Assembly (NCBI RefSeq): GCF_034932105.1
Contig: NZ_JAYGIG010000119.1
Span: 20,570 to 84,569 of the forward strand
Origin: Leptothoe sp034932105
GTDB taxonomy: Bacteria > Cyanobacteriota > Cyanobacteriia > Phormidesmidales > Phormidesmidaceae
DNA length: 64,000 nt
Reading direction: 5' to 3'
The translations under genes were made by a program, and so were the position numbers. This document shows positions 16,652-25,767 of this stretch, piece by piece; the first letter of the stretch is position 1, and every line of letters starts with the position of its first letter. The notes beneath the pieces are model-generated. The model made no database searches. It was not told where the DNA came from and saw only the letters and a list, made by a program, of their open reading frames with translations.

Positions 16652-17809
16652 ATGTTTCTTCAATCGCTGCACCTCCATCAGTTTCGCAACTACGGTGATC
16701 AGTCCGTTGAATTTTTGGCACCCAAGACTATCCTGCTGGGGGAAAATGCTCAGGGAAAGTCTAATCTGCTAGAAGCGGTGGAGCTGTTGGCTACCCTGAA
16801 ATCCCATCGGACGAGTCGCGATCGCGACCTGGTCCAAACCGCCATGGCCACTGCCCAAATTCGAGCCCATCTCAAACGAGACTTGGGGGTGTCATCCCTC
16901 CAGCTCACCCTCCGCAGTGGCAGTCGCCGCACAGCCGTAATCAATGGCGAAACTCTTCGGCGTCAGCAAGATTTTCTCGGTCACCTCAATGCCGTGCAAT
17001 TTTCCTGTTTAGACCTAGATCTGGTGCGGGGCGGTCCGGGGCAACGACGTACCTGGACCGATACCTTACTAATGCAGCTAGAACCCTTGTATGTCTACAT
17101 TCTGCAGCAATATCACCAGGTGCTTAAACAGCGGAATGCCTTTATCAAACAGCAGACGGCGGAGAGAGCACCAGACCAGCCACCTCAGCTTGAGCCGACC
17201 CAGCTGGCCCTATGGGATGCCCAGCTAGTCACCCTCGGAACCCGTGTCATTAGGCGACGTGCCCGTATGCTCAAACGGCTGATTCCCATTGCCCAGTCAT
17301 GGCACCAAGCCATTAGCGGTAGCACTGAGCAATTGGAGATTCGCTACGCCCCTAATGTTGAGCTTGCCAGTGGGCTGGACAGTGGGATCTACAGTGATGA
17401 TGCCCATGAGATTCAACAGGCGTTTCTTGATCAGCTCAAAACCCGCACCACAGCTGAGTATTATCAGCGCACCACCTTAGTGGGTCCCCATCGAGATGAC
17501 ATTGACTTCTCGATTGACGACACGCCAGCTCGCCAGTACGGTTCCCAAGGACAGCAGCGCACACTGGTATTAGCCCTAAAACTTTCAGAGCTACAGCTGA
17601 TTGAATCGGTGGTGGGGGAGCCTCCCCTGTTGTTGCTGGATGATGTGCTGGCTGAGTTGGACTTAAATCGCCAAAATCAGCTGCTCGATACGATCCAGGA
17701 TCGTTTTCAAACCCTGATTACCACAACCCATCTGGGATCTTTTGACGCTAAATGGCTCACCTCCTCCCAGGTTTTACATGTGACCAACGGTCGCCTAGTT
17801 AGCAAATAG
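16652..17809 (+). CDS. recF: DNA replication and repair protein RecF
   Basis: 385-aa SMC-like ATPase that helps load RecA at single-strand gaps. N-terminal FRNYGDQSVEF and Walker A GENAQGKSNLLEA (about 31-43) are present, as are the signature GSQGQQRTLVLALKL (about 295) and Walker B LLLLDDVLAELD (about 328). No dnaA, dnaN or gyrB lies nearby, as is usual in cyanobacteria. Confidence 0.97.
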   Translation: MFLQSLHLHQFRNYGDQSVEFLAPKTILLGENAQGKSNLLEAVELLATLKSHRTSRDRDLVQTAMATAQIRAHLKRDLGVSSLQLTLRSGSRRTAVINGETLRRQQDFLGHLNAVQFSCLDLDLVRGGPGQRRTWTDTLLMQLEPLYVYILQQYHQVLKQRNAFIKQQTAERAPDQPPQLEPTQLALWDAQLVTLGTRVIRRRARMLKRLIPIAQSWHQAISGSTEQLEIRYAPNVELASGLDSGIYSDDAHEIQQAFLDQLKTRTTAEYYQRTTLVGPHRDDIDFSIDDTPARQYGSQGQQRTLVLALKLSELQLIESVVGEPPLLLLDDVLAELDLNRQNQLLDTIQDRFQTLITTTHLGSFDAKWLTSSQVLHVTNGRLVSK

Positions 17810-17862
17810 CTATCTTAATTTTCCCGTTTGCCAGGTTAGCTGATTGCTCAATTGTCTCTGGC

Positions 17863-19176
17863 CTAGGTAATGTTTTTGATGGCTGTAGTCAGTTTTTCAA
17901 GGGCTTCGTTAACCTCCGATGGGTTGACAATCAAGGGTGGAACAAATCTGATCACATTGGGGCCGGCCGGTACCAGTAACAACCCTTGGGCTGTAGCTGC
18001 TTTGACGATATCGAGAGATTTTAGTGGTGCTTCGGCCTTGAGTACCAGACCATTAATCAGTCCCCAACCCCGGACTTGCTCAAATAGGTGCGGGTAGGTA
18101 TCCACTAATTTCAGTAACCCTTGGCGTAGTTGTTGTCCCCTGGCGCTAGCGTTAGCCATGAGGTGCTCTGACTCTAGGGTTTGACATACGGCTAGGGCCA
18201 CACCGCAAACGAAGGGGTTGCCGCCGTAGGTGCTGGCATGGTCTCCGGGTTGGAAGACGTCGCAGCTAGATTTGCAGAGCATTGCGCCAATGGGGATACC
18301 GCCACCGAGGCCCTTGGCGACGGTGATCACATCGGGCTCAATGTCTAGATTTTCGTAGCCCCAGAGCTTACCGGTTCTGCCCACACCCACCTGGACTTCA
18401 TCCAGGATCAGCAGGATCTTATGCTGGTCGCACAGCTCACGCACCCGCTTGAAGTACTGAATATTGCCCGGATTGACGCCCCCTTCGCCCTGAAGGGCTT
18501 CTAGGAGAATAGCGGCGACCTGGGGACCGTTGGCATTAAGGGATGCGATCGCACCTTCCAATGCCTCGATATCGTTATAGGTCACATAGTGAAACCCAGG
18601 GACCAACGGGGCAAAGTTCTTTTGGTATTTGGGCTGACCTGTGGCGGTAACGGTCGCCAGGGTGCGGCCATGGAAGCTGGCATGGGCGGTAATAATCACC
18701 GGCTCCTCGATGCCCAGCTCAGTGTGGCCATATTTCCGGGCCAGTTTGATGGCTGCCTCGTTAGCCTCAGCTCCTGAGTTACAGAAAAATACCCGGTCCG
18801 TACAAGAATGCTCGGTGAGCCATTGGGCCAAGGCCCCCTGTTCTGGAATGTAATACAGATTCGATACATGGTGCAGGGTTTGAATCTGCTGGGTCACAGC
18901 CTCCACCATCACCGGATGGGCATGGCCCAGGGTGCAGGTGGCGATCCCGGCCACAAAGTCCAAATATTCATTGTCCTGGTCATCCCACACGCGGCAGCCT
19001 GCCCCATGGGTCAAGGCCAGGGGAAAACGACCGTAGGTGGTCATCACATGGCTGTCGAATACCTCGGGTTTAAAGGTTTTGGAGGACTTTGACCCAAAGG
19101 CCTTAAAGGGGAGTTTAGCAAGCTGTTTTAGATTGACCACGAACTGACCTCTTCTTCTATGTCGCGTTTGTAGCAA
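17863..19176 (-). CDS. argD: Acetylornithine aminotransferase
   Basis: PLP-dependent class III aminotransferase of arginine synthesis, N-acetylornithine to N-acetylglutamate semialdehyde. Visible: CNSGAEANEAAIKLAR (about 132-147), DEVQVGVGRTGK (about 255) and the PLP-lysine in VAKGLGGGIPIGA (about 285). The 437-aa frame starts at a TTG. A GTG 13 codons later (VNLKQLAK) would give a more usual length, and the true start is unsettled. Convergent with recF, 53 bp apart. Confidence 0.94.
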   Translation of the reverse strand: MLQTRHRRRGQFVVNLKQLAKLPFKAFGSKSSKTFKPEVFDSHVMTTYGRFPLALTHGAGCRVWDDQDNEYLDFVAGIATCTLGHAHPVMVEAVTQQIQTLHHVSNLYYIPEQGALAQWLTEHSCTDRVFFCNSGAEANEAAIKLARKYGHTELGIEEPVIITAHASFHGRTLATVTATGQPKYQKNFAPLVPGFHYVTYNDIEALEGAIASLNANGPQVAAILLEALQGEGGVNPGNIQYFKRVRELCDQHKILLILDEVQVGVGRTGKLWGYENLDIEPDVITVAKGLGGGIPIGAMLCKSSCDVFQPGDHASTYGGNPFVCGVALAVCQTLESEHLMANASARGQQLRQGLLKLVDTYPHLFEQVRGWGLINGLVLKAEAPLKSLDIVKAATAQGLLLVPAGPNVIRFVPPLIVNPSEVNEALEKLTTAIKNIT

Positions 19177-19486
19177 CTGACCAATGCATTGGTCGGTTGC
19201 GGCTCAGGTTAGCTTTGGAGCTCAAAGTTTGCAGGAATGTCTATGCTCCTGACTAACCTGACGGATGTTATTTCTCTAAGATGATTGTAGGCAATCATCC
19301 TGGCATTAACCGTTAGAAGAATTGATAGATGTGGGCAGTTTTTTAGGGGGGTGGGGAGCCTCGGCCCGACGGCTGCCGTCATGTCTAAGCTGTCTGAGGC
19401 GCTTGCGAATTGCTTCATCACCTAAAGCAGCAGCTTTTCGGGCATGCTTAACCCATTGATGTTAGTTGATAGGTTCTGGTTGTCCC
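19177..19486. other. 310-bp gap: hairpin and a start-less ORF remnant
   Basis: Divergent promoter region of argD and the Ntn hydrolase gene. It holds a perfect 8-bp hairpin GATGATTG-TAGG-CAATCATC at about 19280-19300. On the minus strand a frame from about 19461 to 19306 reads HARKAAALGDEAIRKRLRQL, which looks protein-like, but it lacks any start codon after the upstream stop. It could be the tail of a decayed gene. Confidence 0.35.
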
Positions 19487-20101
19487 ATGACGATTATTAC
19501 GGCTGTCCAAAAGGGTGATGAGGTTGCGATCGCATGCGATACCCAAATTAGCAGTAGCGATAGCGGTCTGATGCTTCTGGCCGAATACCAGGTCAATGCC
19601 TCCAAGCTCATTACCTATGGTGAAAGCATCTTAGGCGTCTCTGGCTCCTGTGCCGTGATGCGAATCTTTGAAGACCTCCTAGGGCGTAGCGAGCCAGCTC
19701 GGCTAGCGTCACGGACAGATGTCTTTCGTTGGTTATTGGCTCAGCAGGATACCCTCAAGTCCGACTACTACATGAAAACAGACAACGGCAATGATAAAGG
19801 CCAGCCCACTGAATCCCAGTGGCTCACGGCCATGTTGATCAATCCCTATGGTATTTTTTCCATTAACCCCTACCGCCAGGTCAATGAATACTCCAAATTT
19901 TGGGCCGTGGGATCAGGCTGTCGATTTGCCCTGGGAGCCTTAGAAATTCTCTACCAACAACCCCTAACCGCTACCGAAATTGCCAGGGAAGCCGCCCTAG
20001 TTGCCACCAAGTTTAATCCTGGCTGTTCTGAACCCGTCTTCGTGCAGACAATTCAGAAACAGCTGGACCATGGCACCGGATCGGAAACGGCATCGAGCTA
20101 A
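19487..20101 (+). CDS. HslV/Anbu-like Ntn-hydrolase (proteasome-fold peptidase)
   Basis: 204-aa protein with the proteasome beta-subunit fold. The start at 19487 gives MTIITAV, leaving Thr as residue 1 after Met removal as in HslV. The upstream GTG-type start (19466) would mask it. Supporting residues are the DTQ motif (about 18-20), Lys in ASKLITYG (about 40, the K33 equivalent), GVSGSCAV, and AVGSGCRFALGAL (about 145) matching the HslV SGG region. No hslU ATPase is adjacent, so it is either a stand-alone Anbu-like particle or pairs with a distant unfoldase. Confidence 0.75.
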   Translation: MTIITAVQKGDEVAIACDTQISSSDSGLMLLAEYQVNASKLITYGESILGVSGSCAVMRIFEDLLGRSEPARLASRTDVFRWLLAQQDTLKSDYYMKTDNGNDKGQPTESQWLTAMLINPYGIFSINPYRQVNEYSKFWAVGSGCRFALGALEILYQQPLTATEIAREAALVATKFNPGCSEPVFVQTIQKQLDHGTGSETASS

Positions 20102-20142
20102 CTATTGAGCTGACGATAGAGCCATCCCCACCCTGGTTAACT

Positions 20143-22428
20143 CTATCGTCCAGACCGTTTCAAGGTTTGTAAATCTCTCTGCAAATCGTCCACATCCAAC
20201 GGCTGCCCACCATAGCGCCAACTCACATAGCGATCGACCATTTGACGCACCAAATTAGCCTGGCTAAAGTCCTCCCGCCGTTGTAAACCCACCGCATATT
20301 CCAACGGCGTTTGGCTAGCCCGTTTGCCATAACCCTGCTGGTGTAGCAGCCACAACATCTGCTGGTAAATCTGCTCGGCGGGGGCTAGACGTCTCAACCG
20401 GAGACTACGCCGCCACCGTTGCCAGCCCTGCCAACCGAGCCAGCCCAAAAAGCCAAGTCCCGTCAGGCCCACGGCCCACCAAATGACACTGAGCCAGCCC
20501 TGGCCATTAAACCGGGATAAAAATCGCAGCAGTATGCCCAGCACCATGACCAGGAGTTGGAACCCACGCTGGATCACCCGGATAACAGGGGTAGGTAACG
20601 CCCCCTCTAAAAATTCCCATAGTTGGCGCAGCACACTAAACGGGTTGGCCCCATCGTCTTCGGGGGAGAACAACAGACTATTGGGAATGGGGTTGAAGTA
20701 AAACCAGCCCTCTCCTGGAAAATAGACCTCAGTTTGGGCATAGGCGTCAGTATTGCGAACAATATAAAACCCAGTGAAGGGATTAAACTGCCCGGGTCCA
20801 AAGCCGGTGGCCAGTCGAGCTGGAATGCCAACGGAGCGGAGCATGATAGTCAGCACGGTGGAAAACTGATCTCGAGTGCCCCCTTGATACTTAAACAAAA
20901 AAGTACTGACCAGATCTTCACCCTCTTCGAAATAGGGCAGATCCTTTTCAATGGTGTAGTTCTCCTGCAGGACCTGGGTCAGGAATGTGGCTTTTTCGTA
21001 GGGGGTGTTGAGGGGCGTTTCAGAGGTGGCTAACCAGCGTTCAGTTTCAGTGCGGATGCGATCGCGAATCTCGTCTGGCATTTGTAAATAATGCTTGCGA
21101 ATGGAGTCTGCATAATCCGTTCGACTCTGGTTTAACCGCTCCCCATTGCGCAACGGCACTTGGGAAACCACCGTATAGGTCAGACCTTCGGGCAAAAGAC
21201 CGGATGGGCGCAACGCTCCCTCAGGGTCCATGGCTAGCTCCTCAGCTGGAAAATAAACCGCTTCTGGCCAATACAGCACCGGCACCAGATTCTGAAAGTC
21301 CTGCACCATGGTGTAGGTTTGCACCACTTCCTGGGTTGGCCCAATGCTCTGGGGGCCAACGGGTAAAAACCGAGAAGACAAGGGCGTACGACCCAGATCG
21401 ATCAGGTTTTCCCCGCGGGACACATTCCATCCTTGGCCCGTATATTCATCAAAGGCCATAACCCGCCAAAAACCGGCTTGTTGCGATCGCACCCGCATCA
21501 CCACCTGCGGTTCCAGCTCCCCCCTCAGATTTTGATTAATCCGCCGATTAAACCCGTAATAAAAATCAGTACTGATGCGGCCAGGGCCTGTTTCCGGACT
21601 GCCATTCCCACCGTCACCATTGCCCTGTGCAGGGTCATCGCCGTTATTCCCTCGACTGACATAACCTGGATTAAAAATCTGTCGCTCTGTCACATCCCCA
21701 GTCACATCCACGCTACCGCTGGCCGGAAATGTCTGGAGCTGATACCCCGGCAATCTAGGCATGGCAATAAATATCGCCATACCTAAGGAAAGGACAATCG
21801 CCACAATACCCCCCAGCTGTCTCAAGGGTAAGCCCGTCGATACCCGCCGCCAATCTAGGAGCCCCAGCCGAGAGCGATAATCCAGCACCAGCACTGGCAA
21901 GGCCAGCAAAAAAAATAAAAGCAAAAACGGGCCAAACATTAAAGTTTGGCTGATGGTAGCGGCCACCCCCATCAGCACAAACCCAATCATCATGGAATAA
22001 CCCAAGTCCTTACGACGCGGCAGGTCAAAGCTATGGAGTACCTGCAAATGGATCAATAGCTCCGCCAGTACAATCCGCGTGTCGCCAGGCACCTGCAACA
22101 TCCGGCCCAGAAAAAATGCCAGGGCTACCAACATACCCAGGGCAATCAAAAACTTAGCCGCAATATTCCGACGGCGACGGCTGCGCCAACTCCAATAGGC
22201 CCCTGCCCCACTGAGGGGAATCGCCAACAGATTCCACAAGGACGTATCAGTTACCCCCAGGGCTGCGACACTGAGACTACCAATCCCCACCGTTACCAAA
22301 CACTGCACTAGCACCCGCAGCCAAATAGAATCTTCAGACACCGATGGCGGCAGGGTCGATGACCGCTGCCGCCATCGTGAGAACAAACCTCGGGGCGGAG
22401 TATTCAGGGTAGAAATAGGAGTAGCCAT
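20143..22428 (-). CDS. TgpA-type membrane transglutaminase-like protein with altered catalytic residues
   Basis: 761 aa: about six N-terminal transmembrane helices (residues 35-225), a large extracytoplasmic region with a transglutaminase-like core (about 440-580), another TM segment (about 640-665) and a C-terminal DUF4129-like tail (YQQMLWLLHQQGYGKRASQTPLEY). The fold is recognised from LRSVGIPARLATGFGPGQ and EVYFPGEGWFYFNPIP. The catalytic positions are changed: the Cys site reads GGTRDQFS, the His site DAYAQTEV, and the Asp site FNPIP. A transglutaminase or protease activity is therefore unlikely, and a binding or structural role is inferred. The patU-like gene lies 53 bp upstream on the same strand. 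Confidence 0.88.
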   Translation of the reverse strand: MATPISTLNTPPRGLFSRWRQRSSTLPPSVSEDSIWLRVLVQCLVTVGIGSLSVAALGVTDTSLWNLLAIPLSGAGAYWSWRSRRRRNIAAKFLIALGMLVALAFFLGRMLQVPGDTRIVLAELLIHLQVLHSFDLPRRKDLGYSMMIGFVLMGVAATISQTLMFGPFLLLFFLLALPVLVLDYRSRLGLLDWRRVSTGLPLRQLGGIVAIVLSLGMAIFIAMPRLPGYQLQTFPASGSVDVTGDVTERQIFNPGYVSRGNNGDDPAQGNGDGGNGSPETGPGRISTDFYYGFNRRINQNLRGELEPQVVMRVRSQQAGFWRVMAFDEYTGQGWNVSRGENLIDLGRTPLSSRFLPVGPQSIGPTQEVVQTYTMVQDFQNLVPVLYWPEAVYFPAEELAMDPEGALRPSGLLPEGLTYTVVSQVPLRNGERLNQSRTDYADSIRKHYLQMPDEIRDRIRTETERWLATSETPLNTPYEKATFLTQVLQENYTIEKDLPYFEEGEDLVSTFLFKYQGGTRDQFSTVLTIMLRSVGIPARLATGFGPGQFNPFTGFYIVRNTDAYAQTEVYFPGEGWFYFNPIPNSLLFSPEDDGANPFSVLRQLWEFLEGALPTPVIRVIQRGFQLLVMVLGILLRFLSRFNGQGWLSVIWWAVGLTGLGFLGWLGWQGWQRWRRSLRLRRLAPAEQIYQQMLWLLHQQGYGKRASQTPLEYAVGLQRREDFSQANLVRQMVDRYVSWRYGGQPLDVDDLQRDLQTLKRSGR

Positions 22429-22481
22429 ACTAGTAGACGCACGAAAAAACCGAAAATTGGCGTGGTTCTATCCTAGCTGGC

Positions 22482-23483
22482 CTAATTCGCAGATGGTTCT
22501 ACCACCATCAATGAAAATCGCAGCGGTCGTTGATCATCATCATCCAAGGAAACTTCCAAGGAGTAAGCCCCACCAATCACCGGAGCCGTTTGCGCCAGTG
22601 TTAGGATGCCTGCCTCTGGGCGAGATGATTGACTATCTGCATCAGCACCCACCAGTTGGATACTGCCGCCAGTCGGCATGGTTGCATTGATAATCAAGAC
22701 TGCACCCGTATAGTTCACATCCACATGAACCACGCCCTGGGGTGTGACCCAGTCGCGGCTAATGGTGGGCTCTGCCGTCGATACCGTTAACGCGAGTGCC
22801 GACATGATTTCCATCGATGCCAACATGGTCAAGGCGATTTGCTGCTCTGGTGTGGCCTGGTCATAACCACCTGCAAGGTTTTCAACTTCCTGTAGGGTTG
22901 CCTCGGCTAAGGCTGACCCAGATCGGTAAGCCGGAGTGAGGACAATATTGGCAATGGGCTCTAGAGCGTCTAATGAGTCTGGGAAAAGGGCCTCAACAAT
23001 CTGCACGAGTTTGACGCCCTGCTTTTGCGTAGACTGGGCCATATTTTGGCAGCGGTCTAACAAAGCTTGCAGAACTGTCTCCGGCAGTTTGCTTGAGATA
23101 CTAAACCGGAGTGGGTTTTCAAGCCACAGACGGCTGATAGGTTGAGCATAGGCAGGCATGGATATCTCAGCTGGATATTCACGCACCTCAGCTTCCCAAG
23201 GAAACAGCGGGGGGCGGTTAGCAAATTCCGTTTGGAATCGGTGCTTTAAAAGTGTGTGGAAACGATCTTGCACAGTGGTTTTATCTCCGAAGTTAAACGA
23301 CTGACCCGTTTCAAATAAAAAATCAAATGGCACAGTGTCAGATCCGACTTCAGATGCACAAACTGCTGATGGGTTGGATCCTGTCGATGGGGTAGGCTCC
23401 CTCCCTGATTTAGGGGATGCCGAGCGGTCAAAAGTTAAAAACTCTAGTAATAAGCGTTTCAAATTTTCTGACTCACTATTCAT
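22482..23483 (-). CDS. patU: PatU-like protein (partner of HetZ)
   Basis: 333-aa soluble protein directly downstream of hetZ. Its middle part (VQDRFHTLLKHRFQTEFANRP, then PPLFPWEAEVREYP) is what I associate with PatU/PatU3 of filamentous cyanobacteria, and the hetZ-patU gene order is the known one. Residues 25-50 are low-complexity and polar. In Anabaena, PatU3 influences heterocyst patterning together with HetZ; in non-heterocystous filaments the pair is thought to affect cell or filament morphology. The call rests more on gene context than on motifs. Confidence 0.6.
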   Translation of the reverse strand: MNSESENLKRLLLEFLTFDRSASPKSGREPTPSTGSNPSAVCASEVGSDTVPFDFLFETGQSFNFGDKTTVQDRFHTLLKHRFQTEFANRPPLFPWEAEVREYPAEISMPAYAQPISRLWLENPLRFSISSKLPETVLQALLDRCQNMAQSTQKQGVKLVQIVEALFPDSLDALEPIANIVLTPAYRSGSALAEATLQEVENLAGGYDQATPEQQIALTMLASMEIMSALALTVSTAEPTISRDWVTPQGVVHVDVNYTGAVLIINATMPTGGSIQLVGADADSQSSRPEAGILTLAQTAPVIGGAYSLEVSLDDDDQRPLRFSLMVVEPSAN

Positions 23484-23575
23484 GGTTGAATGTCCCTGAT
23501 CCGGATAATAAAGCCGATGTGTAAAAAAAATAGCTCAGTTGGCTGCATAAAAAACGACGATCCATTGGCAGATCG

Positions 23576-24733
23576 CTAACCTACTGACAGGTTACGTAAC
23601 TCCCACGCTTGTTCAAGCAATTTAGACCAATGTTTTCTAATCTGTGTCAAGCTCAGACCCAGGGATTGAGATATATCCGTATCGGAAAGCCCCTGCTGCT
23701 TGAGCTGCAGCAGCTTGGCCTGACTTTGGTCCATTTTGGCCTGTAAGTGATCCCACTGTTGAGGTGTGAGTCCTAAGTTTTTTTCTAACTCAATGCCCAG
23801 CCATTCATGCACCAGTTCCCAGTGATGGGTGAGGGCAAAGCGGAGCAGATGGTACTTAAAACGCTGTTGTAGGTAGTCCCTTTCTCTGGATGTCAGCCCT
23901 AGCAGTTCTTCAATTTCGTTGGCGGGCAGATCCATTAGGCGCAAACTAAAGTAGTCGGCGCAGTCCTCTTGCTTTTTATCCTTGAGGTAGACCATCAGCT
24001 CATCCACCACCCGATCCCGTAGGTTATCCTCCGGCTGGATGTCCGACTGAAGTAGGATCTCTTCCCGCAGCCGTTGGACAGGGGCATTTTTCCAGCTTTG
24101 TTCATTGTCATTGGCAGCCTCGGTAGCTTGCTCAATATCTACAGCGGTTTCTGGGGGTTGCTGTTTAGAAAAGGTTTGGGCTCGTAAAATAATCAACTGC
24201 TGGCTACGGCCCCGTCGCAAGGGAATGCGACGTTTGCCGTATCGCTCGGTGAACGCCATGTATTCTGCCAGTTCTAGGGCCGTACGGGGCTTATACTCAG
24301 CTGGCAGCTGGTTTTCCCGGCGAAAGGCGTTGATGGCTTCGCTATAGAAATTTTGTAGAAAATCTTCAATGAGTGAAAGGCGGGCCTGATAGCTGGTTTG
24401 GGTATAAGGGACCGAAATGTAGCGATAGATAATAGCACTGAGGGTACTATGCAGTTCGATCCGACCCCGTTCAGAGCTAAGTTTGTAATAGCGACTGCAC
24501 TGGTCAACTCGATGGTGAGCTAGGTTAAATGCCCAACTTTTTACATCTCCGGAGTCTTGAATGCGTTGACTTTCTGTACAAATACGAAGCGATTCGCTAC
24601 AGATGCGCTCGGCCACAGTCTGACAGCTTCTTTCGGCGGTCCTGGTCACTTGCTTTAGCAACTGTAAAACGTCGGTATTCAGTGCTTTTTCAAGTGTTGT
24701 AGATGTTTCCTCAAGCATTAGCAGCGGAGTCAT
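23576..24733 (-). CDS. hetZ: HetZ family protein
   Basis: 385-aa putative DNA-binding regulator. Diagnostic stretches are VAERICSESLRICTESQRIQ (about 40-60), GRIELHSTLSAIIYRYIS (about 90-107), ELAEYMAFTERYGKRRIPL (about 155-173) and QTFSKQQPPETAVDIEQA (about 187-203). The C-terminus holds a helix-turn-helix resembling sigma region 4 (LSDTDISQSLGLSLTQIRKH). HetZ is required early in heterocyst differentiation in Anabaena and is conserved in many non-heterocystous filaments. It is divergent from the gene at 24836 with about 100 bp between them. Its presence argues for a filamentous host. Confidence 0.88.
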   Translation of the reverse strand: MTPLLMLEETSTTLEKALNTDVLQLLKQVTRTAERSCQTVAERICSESLRICTESQRIQDSGDVKSWAFNLAHHRVDQCSRYYKLSSERGRIELHSTLSAIIYRYISVPYTQTSYQARLSLIEDFLQNFYSEAINAFRRENQLPAEYKPRTALELAEYMAFTERYGKRRIPLRRGRSQQLIILRAQTFSKQQPPETAVDIEQATEAANDNEQSWKNAPVQRLREEILLQSDIQPEDNLRDRVVDELMVYLKDKKQEDCADYFSLRLMDLPANEIEELLGLTSRERDYLQQRFKYHLLRFALTHHWELVHEWLGIELEKNLGLTPQQWDHLQAKMDQSQAKLLQLKQQGLSDTDISQSLGLSLTQIRKHWSKLLEQAWELRNLSVG

Positions 24734-24835
24734 TAGAACGTGCTCGTCCCAGGCAATACCTCACCTGAGCATAGACAGTTTTCCGCCCGTTCTAACAAAA
24801 GTCAGTAATTTTCACGAAACTATCAAAAAAGTCGG

Positions 24836-25297
24836 ATGGATATTGAAAAACAAATTCAAATTTTGATTGATGATGCTCCGGATCAGAGCATAGGTCAGGC
24901 AGTTTTGCTGGTAGCTCCGCTACTAAAGGAAATTGCAGAACAGCTGCCGCAGGAAATATATTATGTCGTCCAATCCCTAGGGCAGGGTTGGGTGATAACC
25001 ACCCTACGCGGTCGCCAAGATCCGCAAGCAACGAAGACGGTGGTCTATGCCTACCCTTCCTTAGCGGCGGCGGCAGTAGGTCAGGCAGACAATCCCCAGA
25101 TGATGGCGTTGCCCCATCCGAGTACCCATTTACTATTTCAACTCCTATCCATGAAGCAAGTAGATAGCATTATTTTTATGCAGGAAAAGGGTCAGGGCCA
25201 GGGCGTTGAGGTGCCGAGAACCATGCTGGAGCAGGTTATGCGGGCACAGCTCCAGCAGCTGGCAGAGCAGCAGGATCCCCCGACGGAGATTGCCTAA
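24836..25297 (+). CDS. Conserved hypothetical protein
   Basis: 153-aa soluble protein beginning with an amphipathic helix (MDIEKQIQILIDDAPDQ). The central segment resembles a small alpha/beta domain (EIYYVVQSLGQGWVITTL, TVVYAYPSLAAAAVG), and the C-terminus is Gln-rich. It is probably a cyanobacterial-only family, but I cannot name it. Its stop overlaps the stop of the convergent SRPBCC gene by 4 bp. Confidence 0.75.
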   Translation: MDIEKQIQILIDDAPDQSIGQAVLLVAPLLKEIAEQLPQEIYYVVQSLGQGWVITTLRGRQDPQATKTVVYAYPSLAAAAVGQADNPQMMALPHPSTHLLFQLLSMKQVDSIIFMQEKGQGQGVEVPRTMLEQVMRAQLQQLAEQQDPPTEIA

Positions 25298-25746
25298 CCT
25301 TGGCTACAGGCTTCCTGCGTTACCCGATGGCGATACTCAAACATATCGTTTAGTCGTTGGAGTACAAACCCGCTAATCATCGGCTCACTGACCCATGCCA
25401 TCGGTAGGGTAAAGGTAATATCGTCCGTCAGTCGTGTCTGATTACCCTCGGGTAAAAACCGATGGCGATGGGTCCAGGCATCTAGCGGACCACTTGCTTG
25501 AATGTCGGTAAAAAGTCGGTTGGGTTCGTATTCGTCGGTGTGGCGGGCTATCCAGGTAATGGGAATAGGCCCAAGCCACAGGCGAAACTCGCTGAGAGCT
25601 CCAGGGCCGAGGCCGCCTTCTCGACGGACGGCCTCAACGGGTTGCCAGGGGGGGGTGAGGAGATCAAGAATATCGGGTCGTTCGTGGAAGCGCCAGACGG
25701 TTTCGGGTGCTGCCGCGATCAGGCTCGTGTATTGAAAGGTGGTCAT
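25294..25746 (-). CDS. SRPBCC family protein (START-like)
   Basis: 150-aa protein with the helix-grip fold used to bind hydrophobic ligands. FQYTSLIAAAPETVWRFHERP at the N-terminus and the RLTDDITFTLP strand near residue 105 are typical of the cyclase/dehydrase-like SRPBCC group. No catalytic residue can be named and the ligand is unknown. Confidence 0.85.
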   Translation of the reverse strand: MTTFQYTSLIAAAPETVWRFHERPDILDLLTPPWQPVEAVRREGGLGPGALSEFRLWLGPIPITWIARHTDEYEPNRLFTDIQASGPLDAWTHRHRFLPEGNQTRLTDDITFTLPMAWVSEPMISGFVLQRLNDMFEYRHRVTQEACSQG

Positions 25747-25767
25747 GGGACGTCCCTAGGGGTGGCG

